In this document: piece by piece, positions 8,284 to 15,136 of the stretch
Layout of the letters: each line of letters starts with the position of its first letter
Position numbering within the stretch: the first letter of the stretch is position 1
Assembly: GCA_036939975.1 (NCBI GenBank)
Contig: JALLPB010000507.1
Location: 1 to 15,136, forward strand
Origin: Cyclostephanos tholiformis
Lineage: Eukaryota > Bacillariophyta > Thalassiosirophyceae > Thalassiosirales > Thalassiosiraceae
DNA length: 15,136 bases
Reading direction: 5' to 3'
The notes under the pieces: generated by a model
Databases searched by the model: none
Seen by the model: only the letters and a program-made list of their open reading frames with translations
What the model was told of the DNA's origin: nothing
Position numbers and translations under genes: made by a program

Positions 8284-8530
8284 TTTTTTCGAAGGTGCCA
8301 GCAAGAGATGGAACTTGAGACGAGCGGGAGACGGTGATGGTACTGCCTGAGAGAAGCAACTACGATCGAGAGCCGCACGTGTGTTCGTGCGTTGTCAGTA
8401 GTTTTAGTCGGTGCAGGATAGAACTCGGGGGAGAGAAACAGGAAGTTGTGTTTTTCTTGAGAGTTCATTCCCGAAAATCTCCGCTCGAAAAAATAATCTT
8501 CTCGTGATCTGATCTGGCGATGACATCAAC
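8284..8530. promoter_or_regulatory. bidirectional promoter between the cupin gene and the acidic nuclear-type gene
   Basis: The two start codons are 247 bp apart and point away from each other, so both promoters must lie here or overlap the genes. A CACGTG core is present at 8376-8381, within CGCAC ... GTGCG inverted sequence. No TATA-like box stands out. Confidence 0.6.
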
Positions 8531-8534
8531 ATGA
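8520..8534 (+). promoter_or_regulatory. 4-codon upstream ORF whose stop overlaps the main ATG
   Basis: ATG ACA TCA ACA TGA begins 11 bp before the main start, and its TGA (8532-8534) overlaps the ATG (8531-8533) as ATGA. Scanning ribosomes would meet this ATG first if the transcript starts upstream of 8520. This arrangement can lower or couple translation of the main frame. Confidence 0.45.
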
Positions 8535-11500
8535 GCTCGGAGGACAATTACGAAGAATCCAGCAACGACGACGAGGTGGATGCCCACCCCTCCTCCCCCG
8601 TCGGCGGGTCCGGAGGCCGTCGTGGCATCAAGTCGTCCCGCCCCTCCCCGGCGGAGGACGACCGCGATCGTCGTCATCGCGGAGGGGGGGGGGTCCGCGG
8701 CAGTAACCGCGGCCGCGTCGTCCGATCCTCCGCGTCCCCCCCACCGCCGCCGCCCGGGCCTCCGTCGTCCTCCCCCCGTCGAAGTCCGAGGAAATATACG
8801 GCCGCGGATATCGATCGTGAGATCGCAGCGCAGAAGCAAATGGATAAGCTCGATGATAACGACGACGACGACGACGACGACGAAAGCGACGGCGCGGGAA
8901 AGAAGAGCGCGACGACGGGGAAGTCGTCGATTCGACGCGTCGGTAGGAGGAGGGCGGGGTACAAGCGTCCTAGGGCGAGGGGTAGGCCGGCCGCGGCGAT
9001 GAGGATGGGAGGAGCGGGGGGTGCTAAGAAAAAGCCGGCCCCCGGCGGAGTCAAGCGTGGTGGGAGGAAGGGGGACGGCGGCGGCGATGAGAGAGAGGAC
9101 GACCACGAGGATTCCCCGTCCGAGGACGGTGGAGTCGAAACCTCGTCGGATGAGGAGGATGAGGAGGAGTGGAACGACAGCGACGAGAGCGGTAGGGGAA
9201 ACGAGGAGGAGGAGGAGGAGGAGGAGGACAGCGACTCCGACTTCGGGGCGTCTAAGACGAGGCGGACCAAGGGCATCGCGAGGAGGAGGGCGGTCGGCGG
9301 AGGCAGTCGCCGTGGAGGTGGGGGGGGAAGAGTGGCAATAGCGTCATCCAGGCCGTTGACGCGGCGCTCCACCGCCAAATCTGCGCGAGGCGACCCTTTC
9401 CGAGAAAACGACGACGACGATGACGACGACGACGACGACGACGGACGCGAGAGTGGCACATCATCACAGTACGAGACGACGCCGTCGGGGTTGCGCCGAC
9501 CGCGCCGCAGGTGCAAGGCTCAGACAATCCGGAAGATGAGTGCCATCGTAAAGAAGGATATGCAAAGCGAGAAGGAGGCGCTGGGGGACATGTTTTTGGA
9601 GGACGATGATATGGAAAGGCTGGCCGAAAGCGACAAGGAGGTCGATGACGACGACGTCTACAGAGGATTGGGAAAGAGGCGTGTGGCGGCTAGAGCCAAA
9701 TCAAAGAAGGAGGAGTTGCTGAGGGGATCGAAAATGATGCGGAAGAAATTCCACGAGGATGACAACGATGAGGATTACGACGAGGATGCCTCGAGCGACG
9801 CAACTGGTAGCAGCGATGACAGCGAAGATGCGAGCGACCTCGAAGAGGATGGAGACGATGACGTCATATCCAACGAAGGGCGGCCAGGTCGTGCGAGGAA
9901 GCGTGCCGGGGTCCCATCCTCCCGAGACGTGAACGATAGCGAAGAGTTAATCGGCACCGCCGACGAGGACAGCGACGACGAGGACACAGCCCCGACCGTA
10001 TTGATGAGTCCCGCGCTGAAGTCGTCAAGCGCATTCGGTGGTAGTCCCGGCAGCGGCGCGAGAGCCGCCAGGGCACGAATGGGCAGGGCGCCGTTGAACG
10101 TACGTGAAGACGAGGATGAGAACGAGTACGAGAGCGATAATGATGGGGGGAGGAAGACCAAGGTGGTGACGTCGAGGAGGAATGATGATAAGAGCGATGC
10201 CGAAGGAAATGATGGCTGGTGCGTCAAGGCACCCAACTCGAAAAGCCCAACGAAGCTCAGAACGACACACATTAATTGCCCGTCCACGATAGACAACATT
10301 ACCATGTCACCGCTTCCAAAGAACAAGCCACACGTGTGTTACATCGCCCCCGACGGAAAGACGCGCCATTGCTTCGCGCTCGATACCCTCTATCGGATCG
10401 CAATATCCGCGAAGGACAATGGAAATAGCATTTATTCCAATCTCGCCCCCTCGTCCTTACTCAATCGTGGTTCCACTTCGGGAGCGCTCCAGTTTTTACA
10501 GCCGCCGCACTTTCGGGTGCCCATGGACGACGATCTATTGGACCAAATCGCATCGCGGTTTGGACGCGCTTCGTTGGTTATTGAAAATTCTAGCATATAC
10601 AAAAAGATGAAAGGAGCTGCCTACTTTAATGACGGTGAGTTGGACGATTTCGACGAGGATGGCGAATACATTGGCCTCAACGCAAGCCCTTCTGGCGGGA
10701 GGGCTACTTTTCGGGAGAGGTTTGAGAGATACATGCAGAGTCTGATGGGAAGTGCCGATATCTACTGCTGCCCGTTATGCTTTATTGAGGCCGATCGTCG
10801 GAGGGGAATTGCGGATGAAGAATTGTTGGAGGACGACGACAATGATGATGATGCTTCACCCGACGATGTGGTTGAGGACCGATTCTCATTTATGGACGAT
10901 CCGCTGACAATACTCGGCAGTCTGGACCAGGAAGAATTTGTGGTCGCAAGTTCTTTCTGTTTCAGGTATCTGTCGGACGTGAAGGCCCATTTGAGCGTTG
11001 TACATGGAGTGAACTTAAAGGATATAGCGGGGAACGATCTCTTCAAGAGATTTCAAATACGCGCAAGCGACGGGCTTTTGCAATCCTGGCTTAAGAAAAG
11101 CCTACGCAGAGCCGCCGTACAGGGAGACATGATGCATTATTGGCTAGGTGGGGAGAATCAATCGTTCATTTTACTGATGAATCAGATTGACAAAGCGAGG
11201 GCTCGAGGTGAACATTCTGGCGAATATGGGGGTGACTTTAGCTTCTCCTTTCCGAATAGAGCAAGGAAGATATGGAGAGATGTCAGTGCACCGTACTCGA
11301 AGCAGCTTGATATGGGAGACTTTATCGTCGAGGAGGGGGACGAGGAGTCAGGGGAGGAAGGAGGCGATTTCGCTGCTGACTTGCCGATGAATCCAAATTT
11401 TATGCCGCAAAATGTCGAGGGAGAAGGATACTCCAAGTCTCCCGAGGAGCGGATGATTGCACACCTGCGGGAGAAGAATAGAATGCGTCGAAAGGATGAC

Positions 11501-11935
11501 TCAAGCGACAACGATTCTGTCAAATCAAGTAATAATAAAGATAGTGAGGATAGTAATTGTGCATCATCCGATGATGATTCATCGGAGGGCTCCGATGATG
11601 ATGAACTGGAAGTCCTCCCAAAGCCACCACAGTACGAGGAAGTTGAGGACGACGATGATTGGATCAAAGCAAAGCTCCGTAAAGTCAAGAAAGCAAGGCA
11701 CAGCCGTAAGGCAAATCATGATGATGATTCGGATCATTCAGATGTTTTTGACTCAAACTCAGAAACCAACAATACTGAAACACGAATCAATAACAGTGAT
11801 CGCAAGAGGGTAATTAACGATGATGACAAAAGTTCAAGTTCTGATACAGAGAGAGAGTCAAAGCCTCAAATGCACACAGATGGTGCTAGTGCTCGTAAGA
11901 GAGTAATTAAGGGCAGCGACGAGGAATCTTTCTGA
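8531..11935 (+). CDS. large acidic nuclear-type protein with a split C2H2 zinc finger
   Basis: Uninterrupted 1134-aa frame. Residues 1-540 are low complexity: Asp and Glu runs, Ser-Asp clusters resembling CK2 sites, Arg/Gly stretches, and basic segments such as RRVGRRRAGYKRPRARGRP, which would serve as nuclear signal and includes an RGRP AT-hook-like core. A better-ordered region spans about 575-920. It includes C747-P-L-C750 and later F811-x5-V-x2-H820-x4-H825, which together form a C2H2 finger with about 60 residues, mostly acidic, inserted between the Cys pair and the helix. After it come a conserved-looking LQSWLKKSLRR and MMHYWLGGENQSFILLMNQIDKARA. The C-terminal 200 residues are again Ser/Asp-rich and charged. 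A chromatin or transcription role fits but is inference; I do not recognise the family. GC is high in the first kilobase. Confidence 0.85.
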   Translation: MSSEDNYEESSNDDEVDAHPSSPVGGSGGRRGIKSSRPSPAEDDRDRRHRGGGGVRGSNRGRVVRSSASPPPPPPGPPSSSPRRSPRKYTAADIDREIAAQKQMDKLDDNDDDDDDDESDGAGKKSATTGKSSIRRVGRRRAGYKRPRARGRPAAAMRMGGAGGAKKKPAPGGVKRGGRKGDGGGDEREDDHEDSPSEDGGVETSSDEEDEEEWNDSDESGRGNEEEEEEEEDSDSDFGASKTRRTKGIARRRAVGGGSRRGGGGGRVAIASSRPLTRRSTAKSARGDPFRENDDDDDDDDDDDGRESGTSSQYETTPSGLRRPRRRCKAQTIRKMSAIVKKDMQSEKEALGDMFLEDDDMERLAESDKEVDDDDVYRGLGKRRVAARAKSKKEELLRGSKMMRKKFHEDDNDEDYDEDASSDATGSSDDSEDASDLEEDGDDDVISNEGRPGRARKRAGVPSSRDVNDSEELIGTADEDSDDEDTAPTVLMSPALKSSSAFGGSPGSGARAARARMGRAPLNVREDEDENEYESDNDGGRKTKVVTSRRNDDKSDAEGNDGWCVKAPNSKSPTKLRTTHINCPSTIDNITMSPLPKNKPHVCYIAPDGKTRHCFALDTLYRIAISAKDNGNSIYSNLAPSSLLNRGSTSGALQFLQPPHFRVPMDDDLLDQIASRFGRASLVIENSSIYKKMKGAAYFNDGELDDFDEDGEYIGLNASPSGGRATFRERFERYMQSLMGSADIYCCPLCFIEADRRRGIADEELLEDDDNDDDASPDDVVEDRFSFMDDPLTILGSLDQEEFVVASSFCFRYLSDVKAHLSVVHGVNLKDIAGNDLFKRFQIRASDGLLQSWLKKSLRRAAVQGDMMHYWLGGENQSFILLMNQIDKARARGEHSGEYGGDFSFSFPNRARKIWRDVSAPYSKQLDMGDFIVEEGDEESGEEGGDFAADLPMNPNFMPQNVEGEGYSKSPEERMIAHLREKNRMRRKDDSSDNDSVKSSNNKDSEDSNCASSDDDSSEGSDDDELEVLPKPPQYEEVEDDDDWIKAKLRKVKKARHSRKANHDDDSDHSDVFDSNSETNNTETRINNSDRKRVINDDDKSSSSDTERESKPQMHTDGASARKRVIKGSDEESF
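8861..9442 (+). repeat. in-frame GAC and GAG trinucleotide runs
   Basis: Seven GAC copies lie at 8861-8882, a GAG run at about 9203-9228, and a second GAC/GAT run at about 9409-9442. All are in frame and encode Asp or Glu tracts. They make length variation between strains likely. Confidence 0.85.
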
Positions 11936-12232
11936 CGATCATTACTCATGGAATACTTCTCGCACAAATAGATGTTTTAATATGTTATGTAATGAGTAAA
12001 TAATACTGACTGCTGTTTTTTTTAAGATCCCTTAGAGCATTCTATTATGCAAAACTTCAGAGGGTATTGTAGTTTAGCGCCTGAATGAGCTACTTGTGAA
12101 AATGTTTGCTACTTGAATCAAAATAATACAATCAATCATATTGTCAAAGTTACAAACTAAGTAGTCCCCCTAATATTTTACTTTGTTAAGTGCAAGGAAT
12201 TCTTCTAAATACAATTGAAAAAATCCAATCTC
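11936..12232. other. convergent 3' region between two genes
   Basis: AT-rich 297 bp between the stop of the acidic protein gene (plus) and the stop of the DUF285 gene (minus). It should hold both 3' UTRs and polyadenylation sites. No gene or clear repeat is seen. Confidence 0.6.
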
Positions 12233-13798
12233 TCAGCAGTTGGCACAGAAAGGTCCCTTCAAAGCCTGGGTAGGACTTGCTTTGTTCGGGCATCCTGACT
12301 TCGTAAACATCATATTAGTACTGCTCCATGGAAACGATGACAAAAGACCCCATTTGCAAAGATTTTGATTGAAGCTAGTTGCTCGATCGAACATGTAATC
12401 CATATGAATTACTGAACTTACAACCCATCCATCCAGGGGTTGATTGAAGCTGGTTGCATTTGTGAACATGGTCGCCATATCGAATACCGAGCGGACATCC
12501 CATCTATCCAAGGGTTGATTGAATCTGAGTGCAGCAAAGAACATGCCATACATCCTGGTTACTGAACTCACATTCCAGCTGTTTAGTTTTTTATTGAAAT
12601 TGGTTGCAAATTGGAACATTGCAGTCATATCGATGACAGATCGGACATTCCACCCATCCAAGGATTGATCGAAGCTGGTCGCGAAACAGAACATGCATAT
12701 CATATTGGTTACCGAACTCACGTCCCATTTGTTTAGATTTTGATTGAAGCTGGTAGCATTATAGAACATATACGACATATCGGTTACTGAGCTGACGTCC
12801 CAATTGGATATGTCATCATTGAATGTTCCTTTTTGATCGAACAAGTAGCTCATTGAATCAACCCCAGACGTGCACCATGATCCAATCTTCCCATACTTCT
12901 TACGTGTTGCACATTTGCTGTCTGTTGAGCACCCCTCAACAATGTAGGCATCTACAGCAGATTTTAAATCAGCTGTCGTAAAACAATAATTCACCGGTAG
13001 CATTCTCTCAAAGTTTGCATCATCCCCTGCATCCAAATTGTTACTCTCCACGGATGGAACGACCTTGATGGCATTGGCCGATCGTACTGGGGCTAGGGCT
13101 GCGGCGGCAGAGACAGGGGGAGAGATGACGTTGATCGTGTCTTTTTTGCCCGCTTCAACCACCGCAGCATGATCGTGGTAATGGTCATTGCTGTTGTCAA
13201 TGGTGGTGGGGATGGCGCTGATTTCCATTTGATACCTGTCGACGTTATCGCTGTCGTGATCCACGACTTCAGCTAGTAGTACGGCGGGGTCGTCATCTTT
13301 TATGTCATCCTTGGACTCCCCCCCATCCCAGTCCTCCTCATTGCTGTAATCATCAACCTTTATGACAGCATGCTCCTCCTTCGAAGTTATCTTGACGTCA
13401 ACAGAGATATTGTGCTTGCCCTGATCAGAAAACGCGGAGTCGATTTCTTTGTGAACAAAGAAACCTTTGCTTCCCTCCTCAGCCTCAACTGCAACAGCAG
13501 CAACGGTATCAACGTTGTAGAAGTTGTTGGTCGACCTGTCATCAACGCCACGAAGACCTGAATACGCGTTCACGAGCGTATTAGGAGCGACGAGGAGGGC
13601 AGCAAAGGCATAAAGTGGTGACCAGTGTCGAGTAGTTCTTCCTCCACCACCCCTTTGCGTAGTTGACAGGATCCTCCCGTCGCCAGCATGACTGCTCCAG
13701 GTCCTATTCTTATCGTAGCACATCTTGTCGACACATGCACGATGATAATCGCTTGAGCTCCTATCTGGGGCAACGAGGGCACAGTAATGTAACGTCAT
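12233..13798 (-). CDS. BspA-like DUF285 repeat protein, secreted or membrane-anchored
   Basis: Single-exon frame of 521 aa from the ATG at 13798; the frame continues upstream only to a TTG. A hydrophobic segment (PLYAFAALLVAPNTLVNA, about 61-78) after a long basic N-terminus is either a signal peptide with an unusually long n-region or a type II anchor. A start at M26 would shorten that region. Residues 80-260 are acidic and low complexity. Then come CFTTADLKSAVDAYI with spaced cysteines (C-x-K-C region, SWC), typical of diatom DUF285 proteins, and seven 25-residue repeats from residue 316 to about 490 with consensus M-x2-MF-x2-AT-x-FNQ-x-L-x2-WDVSSVT-x. The end has the usual SGCPNK ... GPFCANC cysteine cap. 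Family members are leucine-rich-repeat-like and often surface exposed; the ligand is unknown. Confidence 0.92.
   Translation of the reverse strand: MTLHYCALVAPDRSSSDYHRACVDKMCYDKNRTWSSHAGDGRILSTTQRGGGGRTTRHWSPLYAFAALLVAPNTLVNAYSGLRGVDDRSTNNFYNVDTVAAVAVEAEEGSKGFFVHKEIDSAFSDQGKHNISVDVKITSKEEHAVIKVDDYSNEEDWDGGESKDDIKDDDPAVLLAEVVDHDSDNVDRYQMEISAIPTTIDNSNDHYHDHAAVVEAGKKDTINVISPPVSAAAALAPVRSANAIKVVPSVESNNLDAGDDANFERMLPVNYCFTTADLKSAVDAYIVEGCSTDSKCATRKKYGKIGSWCTSGVDSMSYLFDQKGTFNDDISNWDVSSVTDMSYMFYNATSFNQNLNKWDVSSVTNMICMFCFATSFDQSLDGWNVRSVIDMTAMFQFATNFNKKLNSWNVSSVTRMYGMFFAALRFNQPLDRWDVRSVFDMATMFTNATSFNQPLDGWVVSSVIHMDYMFDRATSFNQNLCKWGLLSSFPWSSTNMMFTKSGCPNKASPTQALKGPFCANC
12329..12853 (-). repeat. seven 75-bp DUF285 repeats
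   Basis: Read on the minus strand, units start at 12853, 12778, 12703, 12628, 12553, 12478 and 12403. Each encodes 25 residues beginning with Met and ending WDVSSVT-like. Period is exact for all seven; only the last departs, where the WDVSSVT portion becomes WGLLSSFPWSST. Confidence 0.9.
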
Positions 13799-13854
13799 GG
13801 TTTGAGTTGGAAAATTACTTGTTGTTGATGGTTTTGTGAGGACAAACAATATTG

Positions 13855-14225
13855 ATGATCGATTGAATCACAGTGCAGTCAGCCTGGTCATTTTTTATTG
13901 ATGTCAGGATAATTCAAGGAAATAGGAATGAAGTCTTTTTAAGTACTCAAGAACGATTGAATCCAGTCAGCCTAGTCATTTTATATTGATGTCGGCATTA
14001 TGCAGACTCAAGGAAATGGGATTGAAGTCTCTTGTTATGTTCACAAGAACGATATTCCAGTCGGTCATTTTTTATTGATGTCAGGATGTAGGCTGACTCA
14101 ATTAAATAGGATTGATGTCTTTTTTTACTTTTTCAGTACACAAGAACGATTGAATCCAGTCAGCCTGGCTGGTCATTTTTTTATTGATGTCAGGATATGC
14201 CGACTCAAGGAAATGGGATTGAATC
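13855..14225. repeat. degenerate minisatellite, four copies of about 88-108 bp
   Basis: The block GGTCATTTTTTATTGATGTC recurs at about 13886, 13975, 14063 and 14171. It is preceded by a GAACGATTGAATCCAGTCAG-like stretch and followed by GACTCAAGGAAATGGGATTG-like sequence. Copies differ by substitutions and by small insertions, with spacing of 89, 88 and 108 bp. The array lies just upstream of the DUF285 gene. Confidence 0.85.
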
Positions 14226-15008
14226 CTATGTTTCTTTCTGATTTTTTTGTGATTTGTTGGTTTGTAAGGCTCATAACTATAGTATGTGCCAAGTAGGCAG
14301 ATAAAAGCCATTCACATGCGTAGGAATAGGACTCATGAGGAAGCGAAGCCTCAGGGAAGCCGATTGCTGTGTCTAGTGGCATTGCTGTGGTGATAAAGAG
14401 CCACCCTCCCAAGGAAACTCATTGCGATGGGTTGTTTGAGGGTGCCTACGAAGGATTTTATTCAAATACTTAAACAGGCTAAGAAAATTATTGATTTAAT
14501 GAATGAATCTATTTTATTTTATTCTCGCCCCCCTCCCAACTCACTGCCACCCCCCCATCCCTCCCCAGTCGCCCCCATGTGCATTTTGGTTGGTTGCTGT
14601 GTGCAATCGTTGATTGGTGGGCGCTGAAAGCCACGACAAATTCCGTTATATTTATTTTTGCCCCCTGATTTGATGGCCAAAAAGATGCAATAGCTTACTC
14701 CTCCATCATCATCGCCCTGTGCACTGTCTCCCCTACCTGTATCCCAATGACTAGGTCAATTTTTGGTTGGTTGTTGCATCCCCCAATCCAGCGGAAGCCA
14801 TCAAAACTTAAGGCCACATCAACCTCTCTTTTTTTTCGTCGCTCAACTCAACACTCAATACGACGGATAAATGTCCTCCCCCACGCATTGCACCCAGCCG
14901 TGTCTCTCTTCAACACCCCCCCCCCACCATGGAATCGGGTTGTTGCATCAACCCATCAAACAACAGCCACCTAAGAGTGCTGCCCCGTCCATCTCTCTAT
15001 TTTCCAAT

Positions 15009-15027
15009 GGGTGCCATTTTGGCACCC
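15009..15027. repeat. 8-bp inverted repeat with 3-nt loop
   Basis: GGGTGCCA, then TTT, then TGGCACCC form a perfect hairpin. A weaker one, GGGTTG with CAACCC around a 6-nt loop, lies at 14937-14954. Nothing else marks these as functional. Confidence 0.6.
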
Positions 15028-15080
15028 CAAACAAGAGAACCCAATGCAGCCAGCGTGCACTCTGCTGCCGGGTGTCTGCA

Positions 15081-15081
<1 letters not shown>

Positions 15082-15136
<55 letters not shown>
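15082..15136 (+). repeat. (TG)n microsatellite at the window end
   Basis: At least 27 uninterrupted TG units run to the last base of the window, so the true length is unknown. Such a tract often marks an assembly break. Confidence 0.97.

Larger units (their letters stand above)
13799..15136. other. right flank without a convincing gene
   Basis: About 1.3 kb. It holds the minisatellite at 13855-14225, C-rich tracts around 14527-14577 and 14915-14926, two small hairpins and the terminal TG repeat. Frames at 14427-14627 and 14747-14974 on the plus strand have no recognisable features. An ATG in good context at 14929 opens a frame that reaches the window end through the TG repeat, so it cannot be judged. 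Confidence 0.6.

Noticed and set aside
8684..8693. Run of ten G as a programmed frameshift site
   Set aside because: The frame is open and sensible on both sides without a shift, and no alternative frame continues into recognisable protein. It is only a likely place for sequencing error or slippage.
8674..9516. 280-codon minus-strand frame rich in Ser and Pro
   Set aside because: It is the antisense of Asp/Glu/Gly trinucleotide runs in the acidic protein gene; low-complexity GC-rich DNA leaves other frames open. The plus-strand frame is four times longer and includes a zinc-finger motif.
13370..13561. Short plus-strand frame inside the DUF285 gene
   Set aside because: Antisense shadow of the acidic region with no features of its own.
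13855..14225. CRISPR array
   Set aside because: Repeat units are long, degenerate and nearly contiguous, with no unique spacers, and the host is eukaryotic.

Overview
The window looks like nuclear DNA of a diatom (stramenopile alga). Three minus-strand genes encode proteins whose N-terminus is a signal peptide with a Phe at the expected cleavage point (NG|FAAKAP, ANA|FTNGP, DG|FGALLTP), the bipartite signal of a secondary red-type plastid. Introns are spliceosomal, mostly 80-160 nt, with GTGAGT/GTAAGT donors and pyrimidine-rich tracts before AG. A BspA-like (DUF285) 25-residue repeat protein, a type abundant in diatoms, lies at the right. The genus cannot be given. Gene models are read by eye from reading frames and splice signals.

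Layout, left to right. 1-463: AT-rich flank with a perfect 12-bp G-box palindrome. 464-2041 (+): repeat-rich probable type I membrane protein of unknown function. 2307-3820 (-): four-exon BASS (bile acid:Na+ symporter) family transporter, probably in the plastid envelope. 3821-4852: intergenic. 4853-7088 (-): nine-exon Gly/Tyr-rich protein with 12- and 18-nt microexons and two competing 3' ends. 7089-7750: intergenic with a minus-strand G-quadruplex candidate. 7751-8283 (-): two-exon plastid-targeted cupin. 8284-8530: bidirectional promoter. 8531-11935 (+): 1134-aa intronless acidic nuclear-type protein with a C2H2 zinc finger split by an acidic insertion. 12233-13798 (-): DUF285 repeat protein. 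13799-15136: about 1.3 kb with a degenerate minisatellite, C-rich tracts and a terminal (TG)n microsatellite, without a convincing gene.

How the genes may relate: the transporter, the Gly/Tyr protein and the cupin are consecutive, on one strand and share a plastid-type presequence, so they could be a loose plastid cluster; this is only inference. The most unusual item is the Gly/Tyr-rich gene. Its repeat units are packaged in tiny, partly frame-neutral exons, and a splice donor inside its eighth exon chooses between two different Gly/Tyr-rich C-termini.
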